This document shows, piece by piece, positions 25,266-33,278 of a stretch of DNA of 64,000 bases. The notes under the pieces were generated by a model. That model did no database searches. It worked only from the letters and a program-made list of their open reading frames with translations, and was not told the DNA's origin. Source of the stretch: Marinifilum caeruleilacunae. GTDB taxonomy: Bacteria > Bacteroidota > Bacteroidia > Bacteroidales > Marinifilaceae. The stretch's first letter is position 1. Each line of letters begins with the position of its first letter. The translations under genes and the position numbers were made by a program. The DNA is taken from positions 62,001 to 126,000 of the forward strand of contig NZ_RZNH01000007.1 in the NCBI RefSeq assembly GCF_013141825.1, read 5' to 3'.

Positions 25266-25838
25266 TTATACGATTCCTGAGAATCCCATGAAGGCCATTG
25301 CAAGTAAACCTGCAACGATAAGAGCTGCCGGAGCACCTTTCATACCTTTAGGAAGTTCTACTAAATCAAGATGTTCTCTCAGTCCGGCAAATAGTACCAA
25401 TGCCAAACCAAAACCAACTGCAGATGCTGCTGAGAATACAACGGCTTCAACAAGGCTGTAGTCTTTCTGGATGGTCATAATGGCCACACCCAAAATCGCA
25501 CAGTTTGTAGTAATCAGTGGTAAGAAAACACCCAATGCCTGGTACAATGCAGGACTTACTTTCTTTAGCATGATTTCAACCAACTGTACCAATGAAGCAA
25601 TTACCAAAATAAAGGTAATGGTCTGCATGAAACCAATATTATATGGATTCAAGATATAGTTTTGAATCAGGTAAGTTACAATTGTCGCAAGAACCATTAC
25701 GAATGTAACAGCACCAGTCATACCAACAGCTGTTTCTACTTTTTTCGAAACCCCAAGGAACGGACAAATTCCAAGGAATTGCATCAATACTACGTTATTA
25801 ACGAATATTGCTGATATAATAATTACAATAAATTCCAT
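25266..25838 (-). CDS. rnfA: Rnf complex membrane subunit RnfA
   Basis: The 190-residue protein has six membrane helices and the RnfA/NqrE pattern, with FVNNVVLMQFLGICPFLGVS in the first helix region and TTNCAILGVAIM in the fourth. The conserved Cys in CPFLG and NCAILG are the residues that, with partners in RnfE, hold a membrane-embedded iron-sulfur centre in this family. It is the last gene of the operon and starts after a clear AGGAGG ribosome-binding site, which is uncommon in this phylum. The Rnf complex couples electron transfer between reduced ferredoxin and NAD+ to ion transport. Confidence 0.94.
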   Translation of the reverse strand: MEFIVIIISAIFVNNVVLMQFLGICPFLGVSKKVETAVGMTGAVTFVMVLATIVTYLIQNYILNPYNIGFMQTITFILVIASLVQLVEIMLKKVSPALYQALGVFLPLITTNCAILGVAIMTIQKDYSLVEAVVFSAASAVGFGLALVLFAGLREHLDLVELPKGMKGAPAALIVAGLLAMAFMGFSGIV

Positions 25839-25849
25839 GTTTTTCCTCC

Positions 25850-26434
25850 TTAAGCTTTTCTTAGTTTGTCAATAAATGCGATCAAGTATCCAAGTGCGAT
25901 AAATGCTCCCGGTGCCAATACAAAAATCAACATACCATAGTTCTCACTGTATAATGTAATTCCGAACATTTTTCCAGCGCCGAAAAATTCACGAACGGCT
26001 CCCAGCATTGTAAGTGCCATTGAGAAGCCAAGTCCCATACTTGCACCATCAATAATTGAAGGAACCAACTTGTTTTTCGATGCAAATGCTTCTGCACGTC
26101 CCAATACAAGACAGTTTACCACGATAAGTGGAATAAACACACCCAATTGTTCGTGTAGGGCAGGAGCGTAACCAGCCATGATCAAATCTACCATGGTTAC
26201 GAAGGATGCGATAATCACAATAAATGATGGAATCTTTACCTTATCAGGAATTTGCGAGCTAACAAGGGAAATTACGATATTAGACATGATCAGTACAAAT
26301 GTTGTAGCCAATCCCATCCCTAATCCGTTAATGGCCGATGAGGTTACACCCAGTGCAGGACACATACCCAGAAGTAGTGTAAATACAGCATTTTCTTTAA
26401 AAAATCCTCTTAAAAAAATCTCTTTATTCGTCAT
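25850..26434 (-). CDS. rnfE: Rnf complex membrane subunit RnfE
   Basis: The 194-residue protein is the paralogue of RnfA, with six helices and the paired motifs TLLLGMCPALGVTSSAINGLGMG and LIVVNCLVLGRAEAFA that carry the conserved cysteines. RnfA and RnfE form the inverted-topology pair in the membrane core. Its ATG overlaps the rnfG stop by one base, and its SD-like GGAGG lies inside rnfG. rnfA follows after 11 bp. Confidence 0.94.
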   Translation of the reverse strand: MTNKEIFLRGFFKENAVFTLLLGMCPALGVTSSAINGLGMGLATTFVLIMSNIVISLVSSQIPDKVKIPSFIVIIASFVTMVDLIMAGYAPALHEQLGVFIPLIVVNCLVLGRAEAFASKNKLVPSIIDGASMGLGFSMALTMLGAVREFFGAGKMFGITLYSENYGMLIFVLAPGAFIALGYLIAFIDKLRKA

Positions 26435-27042
26435 TACTTGCTTCCTCCTTCCATTTGTTTGTTATACTCATTGTAAGCAGTCTGAACAGCCTCAAGGAAT
26501 GCTCTGGAGCTAATTGTTGCTGCAGTAATTGCATCAACTTCACCGCCATCTTTGCTCACCGTTAGGTTATTCGATCCAGGATTTTTTCCAATAATCGAAC
26601 AACTTGCTTTTGTAGGGTCAGTAGTTTTAAACCAAGGTTCCATTTTGGTTCCCAATCCAGGAGTTTCTTTGTGTTCCAAAACCGAATAGTTGTTAATCGA
26701 ACCATCAGGTTTGAACCCAACCATAATCCAGATGTAACCAGAGAAACCGTTGGCTGTATATGTTTTTACAGCTGTACCCACCAATTCATCTCCTTTTTTA
26801 GCTGGGTAGAATTCCAAAAGATCACCAGAAGGCATCTCAACCGAATACATTTCCTCGCTAGGATTGTTATCAAATGCAGGAACAACTTCTTTAATTGCTT
26901 TTAATTTCTTAGCCAATTTTGCAGCGGCGATAGGCTCTTTGGTTAACTCATAAAGTCCACCCAATGCAGCTGAGGCAACTAGTGTTACAATGAATAACAC
27001 CAGAACCATATTTATAAATGTAGATTCTTTTTTACCAGCCAT
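26434..27042 (-). CDS. rnfG: Rnf complex FMN-binding subunit RnfG
   Basis: The 202-residue protein has one N-terminal membrane helix (about 10-32) and a periplasmic FMN-binding domain. The covalent flavin site of the family, (S/T)GATxxS followed by a helix, appears as DAITAATISSRAFLEAV near residue 175, with the acceptor Thr present and Ala in place of the usual Gly. It passes electrons between RnfD and the iron-sulfur subunits. It lies 2 bp after rnfD and overlaps rnfE by one base. Confidence 0.92.
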   Translation of the reverse strand: MAGKKESTFINMVLVLFIVTLVASAALGGLYELTKEPIAAAKLAKKLKAIKEVVPAFDNNPSEEMYSVEMPSGDLLEFYPAKKGDELVGTAVKTYTANGFSGYIWIMVGFKPDGSINNYSVLEHKETPGLGTKMEPWFKTTDPTKASCSIIGKNPGSNNLTVSKDGGEVDAITAATISSRAFLEAVQTAYNEYNKQMEGGSK

Positions 27043-27044
27043 GA

Positions 27045-28040
27045 TTATTTCCTTTTTTCGCCGAAACGCTTAGGTTTAACATACACATTAATTAGCGGTA
27101 CAAATGCATTCATAATCAGAATTGCAAATGAAACTCCTTCAGGATATGCTCCAAACACACGAATTACTACGGTTAGAACTCCAATTCCGATACCGTAAAT
27201 AATCATTCCTTTGTTCGACATAGGAGAAGTTACATAGTCGGTTGCCATAAAGATACCACCCAATAGCAAACCACCAGTTAAAATGTGGAATAACGGACCA
27301 GCATAAGCTTCAGGATCTACCATGTGAAGGATTCCTGTGAAAATGGCTACAGAACCTATTACTGATACTGGAATGTGCCATGTAATGATTTTACGAATCA
27401 ACATGTAAATCAATCCAAGAACCAGTGCAGCACCAGCAATTTCACCCATCGAACCTCCCATGTTACCAAGGAAAAGATCCATGTTAGATGGAATTTCAGA
27501 CATTAATTTAGACAATGGCTGTCCGCTATTTAATCCTTCTTTGATGATGGCAAGAGGTGTAGCTCCGGTTTCAACATCGATATATCCCGATGAAAGACCG
27601 GTAGGTTTTGGCCAGCTTGTCATTTGAACCGGGAAGGAGATCAAAAGGAATACACGACCAACCAATGCAGGGTTGAATACGTTATTCCCTAATCCACCAA
27701 ATGTCATTTTACCAATACCGATTGATACCAATGCACCAATAATAATGATCCAAATAGGAAGATTTGAAGGTACATTAAAGGCCAAAAGAATACCTGTAAT
27801 CAAGGCAGAACCATCGTTAATGGTAACCTCGCTTTGTAAAATGTATTTTTGAATTAAGAATTCGAATAAGTAACATGATGCTACGGCGGTTAGAGTGACT
27901 ACAAGAGCACCTAATCCAAAGTAAAAGAACGAAAACAGCAGCGCCGGAAGCATCGCAAATACCACACCATACATATTTTTTTGTATGGAATCTCCACTGT
28001 GAACATGCGGAGATGGTGCGACAAGTACTTTGGTGTTCAT
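27045..28040 (-). CDS. rnfD: Rnf complex membrane flavin subunit RnfD
   Basis: The 331-residue protein has nine or ten membrane helices and the covalent FMN site TGATPLAIIKEG near residue 160, typical of RnfD/NqrB. Other family markers are PHVHSGDSIQKNMYGVVFAMLPALL at the start and GNNVFNPALVGRVFL in the middle. It is part of the ion-translocating core of the complex. It is separated from rnfC by 71 bp, the largest gap in this operon, but no terminator is visible there. Confidence 0.95.
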   Translation of the reverse strand: MNTKVLVAPSPHVHSGDSIQKNMYGVVFAMLPALLFSFFYFGLGALVVTLTAVASCYLFEFLIQKYILQSEVTINDGSALITGILLAFNVPSNLPIWIIIIGALVSIGIGKMTFGGLGNNVFNPALVGRVFLLISFPVQMTSWPKPTGLSSGYIDVETGATPLAIIKEGLNSGQPLSKLMSEIPSNMDLFLGNMGGSMGEIAGAALVLGLIYMLIRKIITWHIPVSVIGSVAIFTGILHMVDPEAYAGPLFHILTGGLLLGGIFMATDYVTSPMSNKGMIIYGIGIGVLTVVIRVFGAYPEGVSFAILIMNAFVPLINVYVKPKRFGEKRK

Positions 28041-28111
28041 ATCTATTTGTTAATTAGTTTATTTTTAATTTGGTAAATGAGTGTTTATCTCAACTCATTG
28101 TGAATTGCTAA

Positions 28112-29440
28112 TTATTTACGTGCTCTCATAATCTGACCCACTTTTCCTTTTCCTAATCGGATATAATCCAATAAAGGACGGTGTGCAGGACAGGTATAGC
28201 TACAAGAACCACATTCGATACAATCCATAACTGCATCTTTTTCAAGTCGCTCGTAATTTTTCTGATCGGCACATACCATAAGCAAGTATGGTTCAAGACC
28301 CATCGGACAAACAGAAACACACTTACCACAACGGATACAAGCTTTTGTAGCCTTACGTGCAGTTTCTTCACGAGGAAGTAGCAATAATCCAGAGCTTCCT
28401 TTTGTTAATGGCACATCGACGCTCGAAAGGGCTTTACCCATCATCGGACCACCACCAACAATTTTACCTGTATCTTCAGGCATACCACCAGCAGCTTCGA
28501 TAATGTCCTTAACCGGAGTACCAATTCTGAACATCCAGTTCGAAGGGTTCTTTAGCGATTTTCCTGTAATGGTAGCAACACGCTCGATTAGTGGCTTGTT
28601 TTTCTGAATTGCTTCGTAAACAGCATAAGCTGTACCTACGTTTTGAACTACAGCACCAACTTCAATAGGCAAGGCTCCCGATGGAACTTCACGTTTGATG
28701 GTTGCCGAAATCAACTGCTTTTCGCCACCTTGTGGATATTGTGTTTTTAAAGGACAAATTTCAATTCCTTCGTAATTGGTAGCCAATTTTGTAAGGTGTG
28801 CAATTGCATCTGGTTTGTTGTTCTCGATACCAATAATTGCTTTATTCACTTCCAAAGCTTTCATTAGAATCTGAGTACCAACCAATACTTCATCGCCTTT
28901 TTCAAGCATGATTCTGTGGTCAGAAGTCAAATAAGGCTCACACTCTACCGCATTAATAATTAATACCTCTGCAGTTTTTCCCGGAGGAACCGAAAGTTTT
29001 ACATGGGCAGGGAAGGTAGCTCCACCAAGTCCAACGATACCTGCATCGCCAACTCTTTTGATGATTTCTTCCTTGCTTGCGCTGATTTCTGTAAGCAGTT
29101 TTTCGCTTCGGTCGATGTGTTCCAACCATTCATCGCCTTCTACCTTAATAATGATCGAAGTTCTGCGGAAACCGCTTGCATCCATGATATCATCTACCTT
29201 GAATACTTTTCCTGAAACCGAAGAGTGAATGTTTGCGGATACAAATCCTGAAGATTTGGCAATTAATTGTCCTACTTTAACTTCGTCGTTCTTTTTTACA
29301 ACAGGAGTAGCAGGAGCACCAATATGTTGTGAAATTGGAATGCTAACCATTTGGGGTATTGGCAATGCCTGGATTGCGCTATCAGCAGATAGTTTGTTTT
29401 CTGCCGGGTGAATACCTCCTATAGAAAATGTTTTTAACAC
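28112..29440 (-). CDS. rnfC: Rnf complex NADH/ferredoxin-binding subunit RnfC
   Basis: The 442-residue cytoplasmic subunit has the N-terminal RnfC domain with GIHPAENK, the glycine-rich nucleotide/flavin region GLGGATFPAHVKLSVP (about 135-150), a SLBB-type domain, and two [4Fe-4S] motifs near the C-terminus, CIRCGKCVSVCPMGLEP and CIECGSCSYTCPAHRPL. It is the NAD(H)-binding electron entry or exit subunit. It uses a GTG start at 29440; an AGGAGG seven bases upstream supports this choice. It begins 15 bp after rnfB. Lacking the long repeat tail of enterobacterial RnfC, it has the compact length seen in anaerobes. Confidence 0.95.
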   Translation of the reverse strand: MLKTFSIGGIHPAENKLSADSAIQALPIPQMVSIPISQHIGAPATPVVKKNDEVKVGQLIAKSSGFVSANIHSSVSGKVFKVDDIMDASGFRRTSIIIKVEGDEWLEHIDRSEKLLTEISASKEEIIKRVGDAGIVGLGGATFPAHVKLSVPPGKTAEVLIINAVECEPYLTSDHRIMLEKGDEVLVGTQILMKALEVNKAIIGIENNKPDAIAHLTKLATNYEGIEICPLKTQYPQGGEKQLISATIKREVPSGALPIEVGAVVQNVGTAYAVYEAIQKNKPLIERVATITGKSLKNPSNWMFRIGTPVKDIIEAAGGMPEDTGKIVGGGPMMGKALSSVDVPLTKGSSGLLLLPREETARKATKACIRCGKCVSVCPMGLEPYLLMVCADQKNYERLEKDAVMDCIECGSCSYTCPAHRPLLDYIRLGKGKVGQIMRARK

Positions 29441-29455
29441 TGATTATCCTCCTAT

Positions 29456-30409
29456 TTATTTGTTATCAGATGTTTCTTCTTTCGAATCGTTTGCTTTAGG
29501 CTCAGCTTTAGGAGCATCTTTAACTTCCGTTTTTGCCGCAGCAGCTGGCTTAACTGTTTTTGCATCAGGTTTTGCAGCTGGCTTTTCTTTGCGAGGAGGG
29601 AAGTTTAGTTCATGTATTGCATTGGTTGGACAAACCACCACACATTTTCTACACAACTTACATTTGTTGTAGTCAATGTAGGCAAGGTTGTTTTCTACCA
29701 CAATTGCATCGAAAGGACATTCCTTTTCGCATTTGCGACAACCAATACATGCCACATCACATGCTTTTTTAGCAATGGCACCTTTGTCTTTGTTTACACA
29801 CGATACAAAGATTCTGCGGCTCTTAGGACCTTTTTTACGAAGCTCGATAATGTTGTTTGGACAAGCCGTAACACATGCTCCACAAGAAACACATTTGTCT
29901 TCGATAATTACCGGAAGACCTGTTTCTTCATCCATATACATTGCATCGAAGTTACATGCTTCAACACATTCACCTAAACCTAAACAACCGTGCTGACAAC
30001 CTGTTTCACCACTGTAAAGTGATGCTGAAATGGAACAAGATGTGGCACCATCATATTGGTTAGTTCTTGGTCGGTTTTCGCAAGTACCGTTACAACGAAC
30101 AACAGCAACAGTTGGGTCTGCTGCTTTTACTTCGTGACCTAACAGGGCACCTACATGCGACATAACTGCAGCGCCTCCAACAGGACAGTTGAAGTTAGAG
30201 ATGTCGTCGGCTTTAACCAATGCTTCGGCAAAACCTCTACAACCCGGATAACCACAACCCCCACAGTTTGCTGCAGGCAATGCTTCTTCAACCTCGTCGA
30301 TTCGAGGATCTTCGTACACTTTGAATTTTTGGGCTACAAAATACAGGATAATTGCTGCTGTAACACCAATCGCACACAAAGCCAGAATAGTGATAGCTAT
30401 AATGCTCAT
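29456..30409 (-). CDS. rnfB: Rnf complex ferredoxin-like subunit RnfB
   Basis: The 317-residue protein has an N-terminal membrane helix, the Fe-S domain CGGCGYPGCRGFAEALV with a later NCPVGG cysteine, then a cysteine-rich region with a modified cluster (CLGLGECVEAC) and three ferredoxin-type motifs: CVSCGACVTACP, CIGCRKCEKECP and CKLCRKCVVVCP. It relays electrons between ferredoxin and the membrane complex. After residue 275 the protein carries a low-complexity tail of Ala, Lys and Pro (KPAAKPDAKTVKPAAAAKTE) that is not part of the conserved fold. It is 4 bp downstream of the RseC-like gene. Confidence 0.95.
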   Translation of the reverse strand: MSIIAITILALCAIGVTAAIILYFVAQKFKVYEDPRIDEVEEALPAANCGGCGYPGCRGFAEALVKADDISNFNCPVGGAAVMSHVGALLGHEVKAADPTVAVVRCNGTCENRPRTNQYDGATSCSISASLYSGETGCQHGCLGLGECVEACNFDAMYMDEETGLPVIIEDKCVSCGACVTACPNNIIELRKKGPKSRRIFVSCVNKDKGAIAKKACDVACIGCRKCEKECPFDAIVVENNLAYIDYNKCKLCRKCVVVCPTNAIHELNFPPRKEKPAAKPDAKTVKPAAAAKTEVKDAPKAEPKANDSKEETSDNK

Positions 30410-30413
30410 AGAA

Positions 30414-30842
30414 TTAAATGTTTACGATTTTTTCTATTGTAAATGAAAACGTTTTTTTTAAGCGTCCTTTAAAAAAGGACAATATGATATAATAAGGTGG
30501 TAAAACTGCCAATGACAATAAACCACTTATTAATTCGTCGTTAGTAATTGTTGTTGCAATGAAAAGTACCAGTAAAACAAGTACGAAAGGCAAAACATAG
30601 GCAAGTATTAAAGCAAACCAACCCAAGGATTCCTGGTAGGTTAATTTTACCTTTTCACCAACCGAATACTTGTTGCTGTAATCAATAACATCAATCGATT
30701 TTTCCTTCATGTCGGACATTGTACATGCTCCTTTGGCATGACATCCTGCACAAGCCGAAACATTAACAATTCCGACCGTAATCTTACCATCCTCAATTTC
30801 AAGGATCGTCCCCTCGTGATCAATTTGTTTGGGATTACTCAT
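30414..30842 (-). CDS. rseC: SoxR-reducing system RseC family protein
   Basis: The 142-residue protein has a small cytoplasmic domain with the cysteine motif CAGCHAKGAC (residues near 31-40), then two membrane helices (about 73-95 and 100-120) and a short tail. This is the RseC/MucC family, which in proteobacteria helps the Rsx/Rnf complex reduce SoxR. It is the first gene of the Rnf operon and overlaps none of its neighbours, with rnfB starting 4 bp later. No SoxR gene is seen nearby, so here it is better regarded as an Rnf accessory or maturation protein. Confidence 0.88.
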   Translation of the reverse strand: MSNPKQIDHEGTILEIEDGKITVGIVNVSACAGCHAKGACTMSDMKEKSIDVIDYSNKYSVGEKVKLTYQESLGWFALILAYVLPFVLVLLVLFIATTITNDELISGLLSLAVLPPYYIILSFFKGRLKKTFSFTIEKIVNI

Positions 30843-31232
30843 AGTTTAGCCCCTTTTTAGTATTGCATGTGTTTGTTTGCTGTATATCAGTGCGTTTTAA
30901 TGCGCATGTTATTTAACACATGGCAACAAAATTAACACTTTAGGGCACATTCCATCCTGAAAAAGTCTATTTATAGTGTGTTTAAATAGAGGGACTTCCT
31001 TGCTTTTGTAATGTGGAGATTGCAATTTTTGATGTATCTATATTGGTTACAGTTAGTTTGGGCTATTCAAGAAAAAAATCGTTAATTTTAGTGTTTTCCG
31101 CAAACGAGGTAATTTAGAATGTTTGTAAATAAATTGAGCTTTATCCGTTCAAATTTTATTGAAATGGAAAATGAAATGTGATTTTATTAACTAAAAACAT
31201 ACTTTTTATTAAATCTTTACTAGCCCCAAATT
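30843..31232. other. Intergenic region between Rnf operon and VirK-like gene (390 bp)
   Basis: This A/T-rich gap separates divergent transcription units. It contains a promoter-like element for the Rnf operon. I found no convincing promoter match for the rightward gene, no terminator and no small ORF with supporting evidence. Confidence 0.6.
30927..30934 (-). promoter_or_regulatory. Promoter -7 element for the Rnf operon
   Basis: The minus strand reads TAATTTTG, an exact TAnnTTTG match, about 85-92 nt before the first ATG of the operon. A TTG at the usual upstream spacing is not evident. Confidence 0.4.
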
Positions 31233-31700
31233 ATGAAAAAACTATTGTTACTTAGCTTATTACTTATTCCTGGTGTATTAATGGCAAAAACTCAAAAGCT
31301 AAACTCTTTTGAAGGAATAATGGATGCCTTAAAAGAGGGAAAAGTAGTTCATGCAGTATTTTATTACAAGGATTGTCAATTGATTAGTGATAATGAAATT
31401 GAAGATGAAAGTGTTGATGCCGTAGGTGGGATGAAAATTGACACCTGGGAGTATTTTGCCAAAGGTTCAATTCGAAATAAGGAAGCTTTTGTGGTAACTT
31501 CTACCTCTAAATTAATCGCGAATCCGAAAGGAAAAGGCTACGTGTACAATTACGTAAAACTTAGAATTTATGAATCGGGAAAGGTGAAAATTACCGCTAA
31601 TTATCTTGATTCGGTAACACATGAAGAAACCATGACCGAAAACTTCTTCACCAAGGTTAACGATGGAGAAAATGGGGCAGCACACTTCTTTGCCCATTAA
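31233..31700 (+). CDS. Secreted VirK-like protein
   Basis: The 155-residue protein has a signal peptide (MKKLLLLSLLLIPGVLMA). The mature part has a helix with FEGIMDALKEGKVVHAVFYYKDC, followed by beta strands around VGGMKIDTWEYFAKGSI and VYNYVKLRIYESGKVKITANYL, and an acidic, His-ending tail. This arrangement resembles the VirK family of small secreted proteins, by pattern and not by search. The molecular role of VirK proteins is poorly known. It is a single gene with its own terminator. Confidence 0.6.
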   Translation: MKKLLLLSLLLIPGVLMAKTQKLNSFEGIMDALKEGKVVHAVFYYKDCQLISDNEIEDESVDAVGGMKIDTWEYFAKGSIRNKEAFVVTSTSKLIANPKGKGYVYNYVKLRIYESGKVKITANYLDSVTHEETMTENFFTKVNDGENGAAHFFAH

Positions 31701-31730
31701 TCGAACTAAGGTTATTAGAATATGGAAATA

Positions 31731-31769
31731 AAAAAAGAGCGAATCAAACGTGATTCGCTCTTTTTTTAT
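31731..31769. terminator. Bidirectional terminator
   Basis: A 16-bp perfect stem (core GAGCGAATCA/TGATTCGCTC) with a 4-base loop and flanking A- and T-runs lies between the convergent VirK-like and outer-membrane protein genes. Confidence 0.93.
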
Positions 31770-33155
31770 CTAAAACTGAAAGCGTAATGCGATATAGGGC
31801 ATCACAGAATTATCGGCCTTGTAGGTGCCGTCATCCTGTTTGTTCCAGGTCCATTTATAATCGATTCCCGTTGCTATAATTGGGCTAATTTTGTAGGCGA
31901 ATCTCAGTAATGCCAACGAGTTTTCGTCAAAATCAAATGCATTTCCAAAATCAACCAAATTCGCTTTTGTATAATATCCTTCTATGATAATTTTATCGAA
32001 TAAATCTTTGGTGCGTAGGTTTAGCTGCATGGTAGCAGGAGTTTCTTCGCTCACATTATCGGGTAACAACAAGTTACCACCAACTAAAACTTTATCCATT
32101 AAAGAGGCAGTTAAAGATCCATAAATGCCTTGCTTGTTTTTTGCATCGCCAAGGGCAGCAATTTTAGTGTCTTTGTTAATTTCATAATGGGCATCGAAGA
32201 ATTGTGGCAGATAATTATCGGTATACCAAAGGCGCTCTATTCTCGAATTCAACCTGAAAAAATTACCTACGATATTCATATTGGCATTTACACCAATTCC
32301 CATTCCTTTACCAGCACCATAGCCCTGGCTTGGCGGAATTGCCTGCTGATATCTTGCCAAAGAGTCTGATTTTACCTTGGCCAATTTGCTAAAGTGGGTA
32401 TATCCCGTAAGGTTTATAAAACCAGAGTTGATAAAAGTAATTCCCATATCGAAACCATAAGCTTTCATGCCATCTGAAAGGAATTCATTTTTACCCGACT
32501 CATCTCCAAAACGATTGGTTTCATCTTTATCGGTGATGTATGAAAAACCAAAATCAAGGGTTTTAAGAACAGGAATTCCGCTGGCTCCAAAAGGACGTAC
32601 ATAAGGACGTATGGCAAAAAGGTTGAACGATTCTAGGTTAAAATCGCTGTACAATCCTTCGATACCAACTACTTTTTTGATTCTGATATCGTAACTTAAC
32701 CCTACTTTTCTTTTTTCGAAACTAGGTGAGTTATTGTAATTGTTCAGCAAACTTCCGTAACCAAGCGATTCGCCTCGCAGCTGGCCTACTTTTAGAAAAA
32801 CCGGATCTTTTTTCTTGCGACCATAACGCACATAGCTGATCAGGCGCAAAACACCACTTCCATTTTTGAACTCGTCGCTATAAAAATCGCCAGTTTCCAG
32901 GTTAAAATAGACAGGGATATCGAAACCAACACCCACTTTTCCAAGGTTTAACTCTGGCTGAAATCTGGCTCCTGCATAGTTTTCTCCACCTATTCTTGCA
33001 AAAGCAAAGGCTCCGGTGAAAAGACTTATTGAGTCAGGATTACTCAAGTTTTCAAATGAATTGTCGAAACCATAAAATGAATTGTCTTCCTGTGCCATCA
33101 TATAATTTGTGCACAAGAGTACTGACAATAAAGAGAGTAGTAATCGTTTTTTCAT
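31770..33155 (-). CDS. Predicted outer-membrane beta-barrel protein
   Basis: The 461-residue protein has a signal peptide ending at MMAQ. The rest is rich in alternating hydrophobic/polar strands (VGVGFDIPVYFNLETG, GVLRLISYVRYG, LLRFAYKISPIIATGIDYKW) and ends with the aromatic residue of ALRFQF, the C-terminal signature of outer-membrane barrels. Strand count by eye is compatible with a 14- to 18-strand barrel. No named family is recognised. It is monocistronic. It could be a porin or a structural protein; nothing nearby defines a substrate. Confidence 0.65.
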   Translation of the reverse strand: MKKRLLLSLLSVLLCTNYMMAQEDNSFYGFDNSFENLSNPDSISLFTGAFAFARIGGENYAGARFQPELNLGKVGVGFDIPVYFNLETGDFYSDEFKNGSGVLRLISYVRYGRKKKDPVFLKVGQLRGESLGYGSLLNNYNNSPSFEKRKVGLSYDIRIKKVVGIEGLYSDFNLESFNLFAIRPYVRPFGASGIPVLKTLDFGFSYITDKDETNRFGDESGKNEFLSDGMKAYGFDMGITFINSGFINLTGYTHFSKLAKVKSDSLARYQQAIPPSQGYGAGKGMGIGVNANMNIVGNFFRLNSRIERLWYTDNYLPQFFDAHYEINKDTKIAALGDAKNKQGIYGSLTASLMDKVLVGGNLLLPDNVSEETPATMQLNLRTKDLFDKIIIEGYYTKANLVDFGNAFDFDENSLALLRFAYKISPIIATGIDYKWTWNKQDDGTYKADNSVMPYIALRFQF

Positions 33156-33278
33156 AAATGTATAGATTGATTATTGTGTAAACCGAATAAATAGGGAATT
33201 ACCCTAAAAACAACAGTGCATTAACTTGTGAAATAATGTGCTTTTGTTCAAGTTTAATTGTGAAACTTGTGTTGATAT

